Shown: piece by piece, positions 45,255 through 55,403 of the stretch
How positions within the stretch are numbered: the first letter of the stretch is position 1
How the letters are laid out: each line of letters starts with the position of its first letter
NCBI RefSeq assembly: GCF_024399315.1
Contig: NZ_CP075170.1
Span: 2,418,001 to 2,482,000 of the forward strand
Direction: 5' to 3'
Source: Chryseobacterium sp. MA9
Lineage (GTDB): Bacteria > Bacteroidota > Bacteroidia > Flavobacteriales > Weeksellaceae
DNA: 64,000 nt
Notes under the pieces: generated by a model
The model's database searches: none
What the model saw: only the letters and a program-made list of their open reading frames with translations
Told to the model about the DNA's origin: nothing
Translations under genes and position numbers: made by a program

Positions 45255-45959
45255 ATGCCACATATTTTATTAGTTGAAGACGATGACAGGCTTTCAAAAC
45301 TGATTGCAAAAGGATTTCAGGAAGCTGAATTTGAGGTAACTATAGCTTATGACGGAATCACAGGTTTGAAACTGGCTTTGCAGAAAGATTTTGATCTGAT
45401 AGTCACAGATATTGTCCTGCCTAAAAAAAACGGCCTTGAATTTTGTAATGAAATCAAAGCATTACAACCAAATCTTCCTGTAATCATGCTGACCGCGCTG
45501 GGAACTACTGATGACAAACTGGAAGGATTTGATGCCGGGGCTGATGATTATCTCACCAAACCCTTTGAAATGCGCGAGCTGACAGCAAGGATTAGAGTAC
45601 TCCTGAAACGTTTTTCACAACAGAGACTGCAAAAAGTTTCCGTTCTTAAATATGAAGGAATTGAAATGAATCTGGAGCAGAAAACAGTGAGCAGGGATCA
45701 TACTCCGATAAAGCTGACTCCGAAAGAATTTAATCTCTTAAAATTCATGCTGGAAAATTCTGAAAAAGTTCTTTCCCGAAGTGAAATTGCGGAGAAAGTA
45801 TGGGAAACCCACTTTGACACGGGAACCAATTTTATTGATGTATACATTAATTATCTCCGAAAAAAGATTGATAAAGATTTTGAAGCCAAACTTATCCACA
45901 CCAAAGCCGGTATGGGATTTATTCTGAAGAAAGACTACGAATCAGGCATTGTACAGTAA
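45255..45959 (+). CDS. OmpR-family response regulator
   Basis: The 234-residue protein has a receiver domain (LVEDDDRLS; phospho-acceptor Asp in DLIVTDIVLP; ITDDKLEGFDAGADDYLTKPF) and a winged-helix OmpR output (LTPKEFNLLKFMLENSE, then NYLRKKID). It pairs with the kinase at 45988, 28 bp downstream. Targets could include the divergent NlpC-like gene. The start is the ATG after an A-rich region. Confidence 0.92.
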   Translation: MPHILLVEDDDRLSKLIAKGFQEAEFEVTIAYDGITGLKLALQKDFDLIVTDIVLPKKNGLEFCNEIKALQPNLPVIMLTALGTTDDKLEGFDAGADDYLTKPFEMRELTARIRVLLKRFSQQRLQKVSVLKYEGIEMNLEQKTVSRDHTPIKLTPKEFNLLKFMLENSEKVLSRSEIAEKVWETHFDTGTNFIDVYINYLRKKIDKDFEAKLIHTKAGMGFILKKDYESGIVQ

Positions 45960-45987
45960 TCGTTAAGATGAACTAAAAAATATCCGG

Positions 45988-47349
45988 ATGAAAATAAGAA
46001 CCAGACTTACGCTGCTTTTTACCTTAATCACTGCAATGCTTTTAAGTGCTTACAGCATTTCGATTTATTATTCATCCAAAGAAGCAAGAGAAAAGTCTTT
46101 TTACAGCGAACTTCAGAACGAAGCGATTGCCAAAGCAGATTTATTTTTCCGAAGTTCACTGCCGGAGCAGGAAATGCACAAGCTTTATAAAAACAATACC
46201 AGAACACTTAATGAAGTTCAGGTCGCCATTTATGATGCTAATAAACAACTGGTCTATCATGACGATGCCAAAGTAGATTATGTAAAGGAAACCCCGGAAA
46301 TGCTTTCGCAGATATTCCGGGAAAAGAGAATCAATTTCTTTTTAAACGATTTGCAGGTGATCGGAATGGTATATCATTATGAGGGAAAAACTTACGCGGT
46401 AACTGCTGCAGCTTACGATCAATATGGATATGAATATCTCACTCATCTTCTCACCATCAGCATTATCTCGTTCTTCAGTATTTTAATATTGATTTACCTG
46501 GCAGGAATATTTCTTTCCAAAAAAGCATTAAACCCATTGAGTGAAATGGTCACTCAGATTAAAAAAATCACAGCCGGGAAATTACAGTTACGTCTGAAAA
46601 CAACGAAGGAAAAAGATGAGCTTAATGAACTTGCCCGGAGCTTCAATGGAATGCTGGAAAGACTTGAGAACTCTTTTGATTCACAAAAACATTTTGTATC
46701 CAATATTTCACACGAACTGAGAACGCCTCTATCTGCCATTATTACTGAACTGGAACTGGCTTCTGAAAAAGATAAAACCAAAGCAGAATATCAGGAAACC
46801 ATCCAATATGCACTGGAAGATGCACGAAATATGGTAAAGCTTTCCAATAGCTTAATGGACCTCGCCAAAGCAAGCTATGATTCTAACGAGATCAGCTTTT
46901 CCGAAGTTCGTCTTGACGAAGTTCTTTTGGAATCTTACACCAAAATCACAAAGGAAAATTCAGGATATAAAGTTTCTCTGAACATAGAAGATTCCGTGGA
47001 AGAGCATCAGCTTATCATCCAGGGGAACGAATATCTTTTGCAGGTGGCCTTTAACAATCTTATTGATAATGCCTGTAAATATTCGCCAGAACACATTTGT
47101 TCTATAGATGTCAGAACCAATTCCAAGATTCTTTTGATTAGTTTTGCCAATACAGGAAACATAATTCCTAAAAAAGATTTGGAACATATTTTCAAACCTT
47201 TTTACAGAAGCGAAACATCCAGACAGGAGAAAGGACACGGAATAGGTCTTTTCCTTACTGAGAAAATTATTCTCCTTCACCACGCAAAAATCACAGTGGT
47301 ATCAGATCATAATGAGACTGTTTTTACTGTCATATTTGATATCATTTAA
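45988..47349 (+). CDS. sensor histidine kinase with HAMP
   Basis: The 453-residue protein has two transmembrane helices (about 7-26 and 155-178) enclosing a periplasmic sensor domain. A HAMP linker (SKKALNPLSEMVTQIKKITA) and HisKA follow, with the phospho-His in SNISHELRTPLSAI. The ATPase part has the N box DNACKYSPEH and the G box GHGIGLFL. It is the sensor of the adjacent OmpR-type regulator. The signal is unknown. Confidence 0.9.
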   Translation: MKIRTRLTLLFTLITAMLLSAYSISIYYSSKEAREKSFYSELQNEAIAKADLFFRSSLPEQEMHKLYKNNTRTLNEVQVAIYDANKQLVYHDDAKVDYVKETPEMLSQIFREKRINFFLNDLQVIGMVYHYEGKTYAVTAAAYDQYGYEYLTHLLTISIISFFSILILIYLAGIFLSKKALNPLSEMVTQIKKITAGKLQLRLKTTKEKDELNELARSFNGMLERLENSFDSQKHFVSNISHELRTPLSAIITELELASEKDKTKAEYQETIQYALEDARNMVKLSNSLMDLAKASYDSNEISFSEVRLDEVLLESYTKITKENSGYKVSLNIEDSVEEHQLIIQGNEYLLQVAFNNLIDNACKYSPEHICSIDVRTNSKILLISFANTGNIIPKKDLEHIFKPFYRSETSRQEKGHGIGLFLTEKIILLHHAKITVVSDHNETVFTVIFDII

Positions 47350-47360
47350 CTTCTCATTCT

Positions 47361-48212
47361 TTACTCATGAGAAAGAGATTTCTTATTGAAAACAGTAGTT
47401 CCAATACTGGCCGCAATTACACAGGCAATAGAAATCCACTGTAAAAAAGATAATTCTTCAGCAAGAAAAACCAATCCTGAAAGCGCAGCAAATGCAGGTT
47501 CCAGGCTCATCAGAATACTGAAAGTTTTTGCAGGAAGTTTTTTCAAAGCCATTATCTCTAACGAAAATGGCAAAGCACTCGATAGAATAGCTACACCCAA
47601 CCCTTTCACAAAAATAGTCGGGGTAAGATTGAAAACCGCGCCATCCCATATTGTAAAAGGAATAATCACCATACTCGCAAATATCATCCCGGTAGTTACG
47701 GCATCTTTTCCATCCATTATTTTCGAAACCTTTCCACCCATTATGATATAAACAGCCCAGAACATACCTGCCAGAAAGGCAAGTCCAAGCCCTATCAAAT
47801 CAACATGATCATTCTGCCACGGAACAATCAACAGGATTCCCACACATGCCAATAATGCCCATACGACATCCAACAGTTTACGGGACAATGCCAATGCAAG
47901 AAATAAAGGTCCCGCAAACTCTACAGTAACCGCCAGCCCTAGCGGAATTCTTTGAATCGCCATATAGAAAATAAGATTCATTGCTGCCAAACCTATTCCG
48001 TATATCGCACAATATTTCCATTTCTGTCTGTTAAATTGTAAAAATTTCGGACGGTTAATCAAAGTAAGCAAAACAGCAGAAAGTACAATTCTTAAAGTAA
48101 CCGTACCTATAGCTCCGATAGCGGGAAATAGCTGTTTTGCAATGGAGGCTCCTCCCTGCACACAGATAATCGCTAAAAGCGTAGCTGGTATCGCTAAGTT
48201 TGATTTTTTCAT
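47361..48212 (-). CDS. DMT/EamA-family transporter (RhtA-like)
   Basis: The 283-residue protein starts at ATG 48212 (MKKSNLAIPA), because the 18 residues before it are not membrane-like. It has ten predicted helices in two EamA halves, with a repeat in the second half (LGLAFLAGMFWAVYIIMGGKVSK). RhtA-like exporters efflux amino acids such as threonine and homoserine. It is convergent with the kinase gene. The substrate is inference. Confidence 0.8.
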   Translation of the reverse strand: MKKSNLAIPATLLAIICVQGGASIAKQLFPAIGAIGTVTLRIVLSAVLLTLINRPKFLQFNRQKWKYCAIYGIGLAAMNLIFYMAIQRIPLGLAVTVEFAGPLFLALALSRKLLDVVWALLACVGILLIVPWQNDHVDLIGLGLAFLAGMFWAVYIIMGGKVSKIMDGKDAVTTGMIFASMVIIPFTIWDGAVFNLTPTIFVKGLGVAILSSALPFSLEIMALKKLPAKTFSILMSLEPAFAALSGLVFLAEELSFLQWISIACVIAASIGTTVFNKKSLSHE

Positions 48213-48488
48213 TTCTAAAATATATAATTCAAAAGATTTTGGAAGGAAGTTTCCGGGACTAAACAAACTCTTATTTTGTATGATAAATCGTAAAATTCAT
48301 CATACAAAAACCTGCTCCAAATGTATTGAAATTTTATCTCTTACAATGGGTACAGTTGACACTTATTAATAGGATCTAAAGAATAATATTTCTTGTAACA
48401 TCAGCTTAAAAAAAGGAAGATATTTTCTCTAATGATTTTCTAATAACATTCTAAAGCTTTTCTAACGGTAAAAAAAGGCAGGCATTTC

Positions 48489-48496
48489 TACTTTTG
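48489..48496 (+). promoter_or_regulatory. -7 element upstream of the mgtC leader
   Basis: TACTTTTG matches TAnnTTTG. It would give a transcript starting about 48502 and a leader of roughly 115 nt. Confidence 0.55.
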
Positions 48497-48518
48497 CACT
48501 GTAAAAAAAATAAAGCAT

Positions 48519-48598
48519 ATGGACTCAGATCCTTACAGTAATTATCAATCTTAAAAGCTTTAGTTGTACTCACTTTTCCCGTACAGCTGAAAAGCTTT
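48519..48598 (+). promoter_or_regulatory. leader peptide ORF and strong hairpin before the MgtC gene
   Basis: An 11-codon ORF (ATG at 48519, MDSDPYSNYQS, stop at 48552-48554) is followed at once by a 16-bp stem: AAAGCTTTAGTTGTAC (48554-48569) pairs with GTACAGCT-GA-AAAGCTTT (48581-48598, 2-nt bulge, one G-U). No T-run follows, so it is not a classic terminator. It resembles leader-controlled mgtC expression in enteric bacteria, but without sequence similarity. Confidence 0.5.
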
Positions 48599-48617
48599 AT
48601 AAAAAACAGGAAAAGTT

Positions 48618-49100
48618 ATGAATACATTTGAATTTACCCTTCGTTTACTGACTGCATTCTGTCTGGGAGCCGGTATAGGTTTCGAGAGACAGTGGCGACA
48701 AAAAAATGCAGGTCTCAGAACCAACACTTTGGTTTGTATCGGGTCTGCAGCATTTGTGTTAATTGCCATCAGAATCGGTGGCGATGCAGCCGGAAGAATC
48801 ACCTCTTATATTGTCAGCGGAATCGGTTTCCTGGGCGGCGGCGTTATCATGAAAGACGGTCTTACCGTAAGAGGATTGAATACGGCAGCCACATTATGGT
48901 GCTCTGCAGCCATAGGTGCATTATGTGCTTTGGGATATCCTTTAGAAGCCCTCATCACAGTTCTTTTCATTGTCACTACCAATATATTCCTGAGACCCTC
49001 ATTATCTTCTCAGAAAGAAGCAAGGAGCAAAAAACGGTTCAGTACCAAGAAAAACAACAACGAAAAAATAAAAATCAGCAATAGCACTCAATTGTATTAA
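48618..49100 (+). CDS. MgtC/SapB family membrane protein
   Basis: The 160-residue protein has the MgtC/SapB N-terminal signature LRLLTAFCLGAGIGFERQWR and VCIGSAAFVLIAI, with four or so helices and a basic C-terminal tail. It lacks the long C-terminal ACT-like domain of virulence MgtC. It is 4 bp upstream of the RND adaptor and probably part of that metal-efflux operon. A role in cation homeostasis is the family-based inference. Confidence 0.85.
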   Translation: MNTFEFTLRLLTAFCLGAGIGFERQWRQKNAGLRTNTLVCIGSAAFVLIAIRIGGDAAGRITSYIVSGIGFLGGGVIMKDGLTVRGLNTAATLWCSAAIGALCALGYPLEALITVLFIVTTNIFLRPSLSSQKEARSKKRFSTKKNNNEKIKISNSTQLY

Positions 49101-49104
49101 GATC

Positions 49105-50205
49105 ATGAAAAAGATAATCTTAAGTAGTATTATTCTCTTTGCAGCCTCCTGTAAAGACAATACATCTCAACAAAACAAAGAACCGGAAATAATGATAAAT
49201 GGCAACAAGGTCACCGTTCCGGAAAACAATCCCGTTTTCAAGAAAATTAAAACCCAGGTTGTAACCGAGCAGGAACACAGTGATGGTGTCATTTCAGCAG
49301 GAACTATTCAGGCTATTCCTAATCATTATGCAGAAATTGCCAGTCCTTTTTCCGGAAGAATTACAAAATCATTTATTCAGCTTGGCCAAAATGTTTCTGC
49401 CGGAAGTCCTCTTTTTGAAATCCTTTCTTCAGATTATTTTTCGGTTCAAAAGGATTATACGGACGCCCTGAATGATGTACAGCTTGCCGACAAAAACTAC
49501 AGACGCCAGCAGGATCTCGTAAAACATGGGGTTGGTATTCAAAAGGAGCTGGATGAAGCGGAAACCGATTTTAAAAATAAAAAAACATCCCTCTCCAATG
49601 CTTCTTCTGCCTTGAAAGTCTATAACAGTAAAGGCGGAAGTATAGGAAGTCCTCTTATTGTAAGAGCTCCCATCAGCGGAGAAATCATTACCAACAAAAT
49701 TGTAAACGGCCAATATCTGAAAGGAGATGCTGATCCGGTAATGATCATTGCAGAATTATCCAAAGTATGGATTTCCGGTGACGTAAAGGAAAAAGACATC
49801 CGCTTTGTTCATCCCGGAGATCAGGTTTCTGTAAAAGTAAGTGCATATCCGGACAGAAATATTACCGGAAAAGTATATCACATCAATGAAATTGTAGACG
49901 AAGATACCCGAAGTATTAAAGTTCTTATTGAATGCGATAATCCGGACAGAAAATTAAAACCGGGCATGTACGCTACAGTTAACTTCTCAACAACTCCTGA
50001 AAAAACTGTTATGCTTCCCGTAACCGCATTGATGCAACAGGACAATTCCCAGTATGTATGGGTAAAAACAGGCAGGAGCCAATATACAAAGCGTTCTGTG
50101 ACAACGGGAGAAACCGATCAGAAAACAGTAAGAATCATTTCCGGCTTAAAACCCGGAGAGACCATCATGACTGAAGGAGGAATTTATATGCTGGATGCAA
50201 AATAA
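49105..50205 (+). CDS. RND periplasmic adaptor (CzcB/CusB-like)
   Basis: The 366-residue lipoprotein (LFAASCKDN) has the membrane fusion layout: a barrel-sandwich with ASPFSGRITKSFIQLGQNV, a helical hairpin (residues about 110-155) and a beta-barrel domain with VRAPISGEIITNKIVNGQYL. It links the inner-membrane pump encoded next with the TolC-like protein. Spacing to the MgtC gene is 4 bp. A heavy-metal substrate is inferred from the HME-type pump beside it. Confidence 0.88.
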   Translation: MKKIILSSIILFAASCKDNTSQQNKEPEIMINGNKVTVPENNPVFKKIKTQVVTEQEHSDGVISAGTIQAIPNHYAEIASPFSGRITKSFIQLGQNVSAGSPLFEILSSDYFSVQKDYTDALNDVQLADKNYRRQQDLVKHGVGIQKELDEAETDFKNKKTSLSNASSALKVYNSKGGSIGSPLIVRAPISGEIITNKIVNGQYLKGDADPVMIIAELSKVWISGDVKEKDIRFVHPGDQVSVKVSAYPDRNITGKVYHINEIVDEDTRSIKVLIECDNPDRKLKPGMYATVNFSTTPEKTVMLPVTALMQQDNSQYVWVKTGRSQYTKRSVTTGETDQKTVRIISGLKPGETIMTEGGIYMLDAK

Positions 50206-50303
50206 TCTAAAATGTACATAGTAAAGAGAGTGAAATGCCTGGTATTATTTAAAGTCAATACTTAGTACATCCTACTTTTTACTTTGTACACAAATCAAGA
50301 ACT

Positions 50304-53300
50304 ATGAAGAAATTATTAACAATCTCTATACAGAAGAGATGGCTCATGCTTGCTCTCTTTCTTTTACTGGGATTCTTCGGATATTATTCCTGGACCAGAC
50401 TATCCATAGAAGCTTATCCTGACATTGCTGATGTAACCTCACAGGTGGTAACACAGGTCCCGGGACTGGCCGCTGAAGAAGTGGAACAGCAAATCACCAT
50501 TCCTTTGGAGAGATCTCTGAACGGACTTCCGGGAATGCATGTGATGCGAAGCAAAAGTACCTTCGGACTGTCCATTATTACAATGGTTTTCGATGATGGG
50601 ATAGACGATTACTGGGCAAGACAGCGAATTCAGGAAAGACTGACGGATGCGGAACTTCCTTATGGTGCACAACCCGGATTAGATCCTCTTACCTCTCCCA
50701 TTGGCGAAGTCTATCGTTATATTATCGAAAGTAACAACCACAGCCTCCGGGAACTTACAGATTTACAAAAATTTGTGATTATTCCACGAATCAAACAGGT
50801 TTCGGGAATTGCTGATGTTACCAATTTCGGGGGAATTACGACGCAGTTTCAGATCGAGCTGGATCCGCATAAACTTGAACAATATGGACTTTCCCTGTCA
50901 GAAGTTACAGAAACGATCTCCAAAAACAATATGAGTGCCGGAGGGAGTATGCTTCCCCGCGGAAACCTCGCTTATGTCATCCGCGGAATAGGTTTGGTAA
51001 AAGACTTAAACGATCTTGGAAAAATTGTAGTCAAAACCCAAAATGGCGTTCCTGTTTTTTTGAATGACGTAGGAACATTGAAATACGGAAACCTGGAAAG
51101 AAAAGGAATTCTCGGCTACACAGACCGAAAACGTAATTATTCTGAAAGTGTAGAAGGAATTGTACTTTTATTAAGAGGACAAAATCCTTCACAAGTGCTG
51201 GAAGGAGTTCATGAAGCTATAGAAGAGCTGAATAACGAAACGCTTCCTACCGGAGTAAAAATCCATCCTTTTTTGGACAGAACAGACCTTGTAAAAACAA
51301 CTCTTACTACAGTTTCTCATACCCTTACCGAAGGAATTGTATTGGTTATTATTGTACTGATTGTATTTCTTGGAAGCTGGCGGGGAGCATTATTAGTGGC
51401 TATTACCATTCCGCTTTCATTGTTATTTGCTTTTATATTAATGCATTTTACGAATATTCCGGCCAACCTTCTTTCATTGGGAGCCATTGATTTTGGAATC
51501 ATTGTAGACGGAGCCATCGTCATGCTGGAAACCATTCTGAAGAAAAGAGAAGAAAATTCGGAAGAAGCACTAGAAGAAAAAACGATTACCCAGAGAGTGA
51601 TTGAAGTGGCAAAGCCTATTTTCTTTTCAACCATTATCATTATTACCGCTTATCTGCCATTGTTTGCTTTTGAAAGAGTAGAGAAAAAATTATTTACCCC
51701 CATGGCTTTTACTGTAGGATACGCTCTATTGGGAGCCCTCGCTGTAGCATTGCTTCTGATCCCTGGATTGGCTTATGTGATCTATCGCAAACCACAGAAG
51801 ATCTATCACAATAAATGGCTTGAAAAACTAAGCACAGCCTATGGAAAGAGCATTGAAAAAATAATGCAGACACCTAAAAGAGTTATTATTCCTATTATGA
51901 TTGTCTTAGTTTCTACCGGGATTCTCTCTTATAATGTAGGAAAAGATTTCCTTCCCGAGCTGGATGAAGGTTCTATATGGCTTCAGGTACAGCTGCCACC
52001 GGGAATTTCTTTAGCCAAATCAAAAGAAATGAGTGATACACTGCGTGCCCGTACCTTGAAACGTCCTGAAATTACTTATATGATGATACAGGCAGGACGG
52101 AACGATGACGGTACAGATCCATGGACAGCTTCCCACTTTGAAGTTTCTGTCGGAATAAAGCCTTACAGCGAATGGCCGGCAGGAAAAACAAAAGCAGACC
52201 TCATCAAAGAACTCGTTGCAGATTATAAAGATATGCCAGGATTCACCGTAGGTTTTTCACAGCCAATGATTGACGGGGTAATGGATAAAATCTCAGGAGC
52301 TCACAGTGAATTGGTAGTTAAGGTTTATGGAGAAGATTTTAAAGAGACAAGAAGAATTGCCGAAAATATATTGTCTACTTTAAACACAATTCCGGGTTCA
52401 GCAGACCTTGCCATTGATCAGGAGCCTCCATTACCTCAGCTGCAGATTATTGCAGACAGAGACAAAATCGCTCAGTATGGACTGAATGTAGCAGATGTAG
52501 CTGACCTTATTGAAGTGGCATTAGGAGGAAAAGCTATTTCCCAGATCTTTATCGGCAATAAAGTGTATGACATTTCATGCCGCTATACAGAAGACAGCCG
52601 AGACACTCCTGATAAAATCGGAAATCTGATGCTGACCTCAGCTTCCGGAGCGAAAATTCCTCTATCTCAGGTTGCAGAAGTAAAATTGAGTACCGGTGAA
52701 AGTACCATTACCAGAGAAATGAACAAACGCCATCTTACCGTAAAACTGAATTTAAGAGGTACTGATCTTTCTTCTTTCCTAAAAAATGCACAGGATAAAA
52801 TTGAAAAAGACATCAAATACGATCATGAGAAGTATCAGATCAAATGGGGTGGACAGTTTGAAAATCAAAACAGGGCTTATTCAAGGTTAGCATTTATTGT
52901 TCCGCTGGCATTGGCAATTATGTTTCTGTTATTGTATGGTGCATTCGGAGATTTCAGACAGGCTTTGGTTCTGATGTCTATTGTTCCACTGGCTTTATTT
53001 GGTGGAATGCTGGCACTCAATATAAGAGGAATGTCTCTGAATGTGTCTTCTGCAGTAGGATTTATTGCACTCTTCGGAGTTGCTATCCAGAACGGAGTCA
53101 TTATGATTTCTCATATCAATGATCTGCGTAAAAAAGGATATGAGCTGAAACAGGCTGCCATCAAAGGTGCAAAAGACCGTTTCAGACCTGTTCTAATGAC
53201 CGCAACGGTTGCCGTAATAGGATTATTCCCAGCATCATTGGCCACAGGAATCGGTTCGGATGTACAACGTCCACTGGCAACAGTAATTGTCTATGGACTG

Positions 53301-53399
53301 ATGTTCTCTACTATTTTAACACTATTCGTGCTGCCGGCTATTTATTTTATGGCTGAATATCGCAACGAAAAACAAAATTTGGAATCAGATGAAAATTAA
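50304..53399 (+). CDS. HME-type RND efflux pump (CzcA/CusA-like)
   Basis: The 1031-residue inner-membrane proton antiporter has the two large periplasmic loops and twelve helices of the RND superfamily. The TM4 motif DFGIIVDGAIVMLE is the heavy-metal (HME, CzcA-type) signature, and LFGVAIQNGVIMISH in the C-terminal half is also characteristic. It would export divalent cations (Co, Zn, Cd or similar) or monovalent Cu/Ag; which one is not decided here. It overlaps the TolC gene start by 11 bp. Confidence 0.93.
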   Translation: MKKLLTISIQKRWLMLALFLLLGFFGYYSWTRLSIEAYPDIADVTSQVVTQVPGLAAEEVEQQITIPLERSLNGLPGMHVMRSKSTFGLSIITMVFDDGIDDYWARQRIQERLTDAELPYGAQPGLDPLTSPIGEVYRYIIESNNHSLRELTDLQKFVIIPRIKQVSGIADVTNFGGITTQFQIELDPHKLEQYGLSLSEVTETISKNNMSAGGSMLPRGNLAYVIRGIGLVKDLNDLGKIVVKTQNGVPVFLNDVGTLKYGNLERKGILGYTDRKRNYSESVEGIVLLLRGQNPSQVLEGVHEAIEELNNETLPTGVKIHPFLDRTDLVKTTLTTVSHTLTEGIVLVIIVLIVFLGSWRGALLVAITIPLSLLFAFILMHFTNIPANLLSLGAIDFGIIVDGAIVMLETILKKREENSEEALEEKTITQRVIEVAKPIFFSTIIIITAYLPLFAFERVEKKLFTPMAFTVGYALLGALAVALLLIPGLAYVIYRKPQKIYHNKWLEKLSTAYGKSIEKIMQTPKRVIIPIMIVLVSTGILSYNVGKDFLPELDEGSIWLQVQLPPGISLAKSKEMSDTLRARTLKRPEITYMMIQAGRNDDGTDPWTASHFEVSVGIKPYSEWPAGKTKADLIKELVADYKDMPGFTVGFSQPMIDGVMDKISGAHSELVVKVYGEDFKETRRIAENILSTLNTIPGSADLAIDQEPPLPQLQIIADRDKIAQYGLNVADVADLIEVALGGKAISQIFIGNKVYDISCRYTEDSRDTPDKIGNLMLTSASGAKIPLSQVAEVKLSTGESTITREMNKRHLTVKLNLRGTDLSSFLKNAQDKIEKDIKYDHEKYQIKWGGQFENQNRAYSRLAFIVPLALAIMFLLLYGAFGDFRQALVLMSIVPLALFGGMLALNIRGMSLNVSSAVGFIALFGVAIQNGVIMISHINDLRKKGYELKQAAIKGAKDRFRPVLMTATVAVIGLFPASLATGIGSDVQRPLATVIVYGLMFSTILTLFVLPAIYFMAEYRNEKQNLESDEN

Positions 53400-54654
53400 A
53401 GTTCATATTATCATATTATCTGTAGTATTGTTGAATATAACAGGTATGAAGGCACAGGAAAAAGAACTTTTACAATTTGAAGAATACCTGAGCCTTGTCG
53501 GAAATAAAAATCTTGGGTACGCCTCTCAGAAATACAATGTAAGTATAGCTGAAGCTTCCATCCAGACTGCCAATATGTTTCCTGATCCTCAACTGGAAAT
53601 GGAAACCACCAACAACGGAGTGCGTAAAGATATGGGGTATGTCTACGGTGCTTCCATCAGCTGGACGCTTGAGCTTGGCGGCAAAAGAAAAGCCAGGGTT
53701 AATCTCGCCAGAAACCAATCAGAGTTGAACAAAATACAATTACAGGATTTTTTCAGGAATCTCCGTGCAGATGCCAGTTTAGGATATATTGATGCTCTAA
53801 AATCCAAAGCTTTGCTTGAAGTACAGCAGGATTCTTATAAAAATATGCAGCAGTTGGCAAAATCCGACAGTATCCGCTACAAATTGGGGACTATATCATT
53901 AGTCACGTCCAAACAGAGTAAGTTGGAAGCAGCTTCTTTGCTTAATGAAGTATATCAGGCTGAAAGTGCAGAAGAACAGTCTCTCACCAGTTTATCAGTA
54001 TTTCTTGGAGACAGTAAAATAACAGGAAGAGATGTTGCAGGAGATTTCAATGCCTTTAACAGGGATTTCAGTATTGATGATCTGATTCTTCAGGCATTGA
54101 ACGAGAGAGCAGATTTACTGGCAGCCAAACAAAATACAGAAGTTGCCAAAAGTCAGATCAATTTGGAAAAAGCCAATCGTATGATAGATTTAGGTATCAG
54201 CGCCGGAGCAGAACGGCACACAGAAGCCACCAATGAAATCGCCCCTTCCCCAACCGTAAATGCTGTAAAAATGGGTATTAGCATTCCTCTGAAATTTTCC
54301 AACAGAAGAAATGCAGGATTGAAAATAGCAGAAATGGTGCATTCCCAGGCTAAGGTTGAATACAAACAGATTGAACAAGGCATAAAGGCGGAAGTAATGC
54401 AGGCTTATCAGCAATATACAGCGACACAAAAACAACTCAGACAATTCCATAATGGAATGCTGTCAGAAGCACAAAGCATTCTGGAAGGGATTACATACAG
54501 CTATAAAAGAGGTGAAAGCTCTATCCTTGAAGTTCTGAATGCCCAGAGAACTTATAACAATGTAAGAAAAGATTACTATCAGGCTCTTGCAGATAATGCA
54601 GTTGCTTTAATTGAGCTTGAAAGGAAAGCAGGGATCTGGGATATTCATTTTTAG
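53389..54654 (+). CDS. TolC-family outer-membrane factor (CzcC-like)
   Basis: The 421-residue protein has a signal peptide (IIILSVVLLNITGMKAQ). The two OEP repeats show helix-rich segments with PDPQLEMETTNNG and SWTLELGGKRKARVNLARN in the first half and SIPLKFSNRRNAGLKIAEM in the second. It completes the tripartite efflux system. Overlap with the pump gene indicates translational coupling. The length is normal for CzcC-type proteins. Confidence 0.9.
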   Translation: MKIKVHIIILSVVLLNITGMKAQEKELLQFEEYLSLVGNKNLGYASQKYNVSIAEASIQTANMFPDPQLEMETTNNGVRKDMGYVYGASISWTLELGGKRKARVNLARNQSELNKIQLQDFFRNLRADASLGYIDALKSKALLEVQQDSYKNMQQLAKSDSIRYKLGTISLVTSKQSKLEAASLLNEVYQAESAEEQSLTSLSVFLGDSKITGRDVAGDFNAFNRDFSIDDLILQALNERADLLAAKQNTEVAKSQINLEKANRMIDLGISAGAERHTEATNEIAPSPTVNAVKMGISIPLKFSNRRNAGLKIAEMVHSQAKVEYKQIEQGIKAEVMQAYQQYTATQKQLRQFHNGMLSEAQSILEGITYSYKRGESSILEVLNAQRTYNNVRKDYYQALADNAVALIELERKAGIWDIHF

Positions 54655-54815
54655 TTGGAAGAGGGAAGCTGGGAGATGGAGGTTTCTGGAAGTTGAAGAG
54701 TAAATATATGATCATTTTATTAACCTTTTTAATATTAAATACCTATCAAATGACACCTAGTAATTCTAAAAACACAAATATTACTTCCTGCTTCAATTCT
54801 TCCAGCTCCCAGCAT

Positions 54816-54856
54816 AAAAAAAGCTCTGAAATCAGATAGATTTCAGAGCTTTTTTT
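54816..54856. terminator. bidirectional terminator
   Basis: AAAGCTCTGAAATC and GATTTCAGAGCTTT pair around AGATA, with A- and T-runs on the two sides, serving the TolC gene (plus) and the DUF1801 gene (minus). Confidence 0.85.
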
Positions 54857-55310
54857 ATTTCTTATACTGAGATTCGTAAATTCCGATCCAATCATCAGGA
54901 GTCATTTTCTGGCTCAGTTCAGCAATCAGTTCAAAAGGAATATCATCCACTTTTTTGAAACGGATACAGGATTTACCCATATCCAGTTTCTTTTTGGAAT
55001 ATTTTGGATATTCCCCAACAAACCAGTCGAGAAGTTCAGGCTTTGAATAAAGTCCCATATGATAAAGTGCTATAAAATTCTTCTGGGAAGCAAGATTAAT
55101 AAATGGCAGCGGTGTTCCGGGAGCACAATGATATCCGGCAGGAAATGTTGCCAATGGAACCACCCAGCCTATCATTCCATAATTCGTGGCTTCTTCAAAA
55201 CCTTTAGGAAGATTGTCATTCACTGTATCAAAAAGTTTTTTAAACGCTTCCTGTCTTTCTTCAGGAATTTTTGAGATATAATCTTCTATAGAAACTGAAT
55301 GAATCTGCAT
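54855..55310 (-). CDS. DUF1801 domain protein
   Basis: The 151-residue protein belongs to the DUF1801 (YdhG/YjbR-like) group: the N-terminal YISKIPEERQEAFKKLFDTV, a central FEEATNYGMIGW, and the C-terminal CIRFKKVDDIPFELIAELS, which match the family pattern. The function is unknown. No signal peptide is present. A terminator immediately follows. Confidence 0.8.
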   Translation of the reverse strand: MQIHSVSIEDYISKIPEERQEAFKKLFDTVNDNLPKGFEEATNYGMIGWVVPLATFPAGYHCAPGTPLPFINLASQKNFIALYHMGLYSKPELLDWFVGEYPKYSKKKLDMGKSCIRFKKVDDIPFELIAELSQKMTPDDWIGIYESQYKK

Positions 55311-55403
55311 TTTTTAATTTTTTCTAAAATACGATTATTTTATAAAATTATCCAAATTGAGGTTTACTTCCTGGTATTTCAGATTATTATTCAGACAAAT
55401 CAT

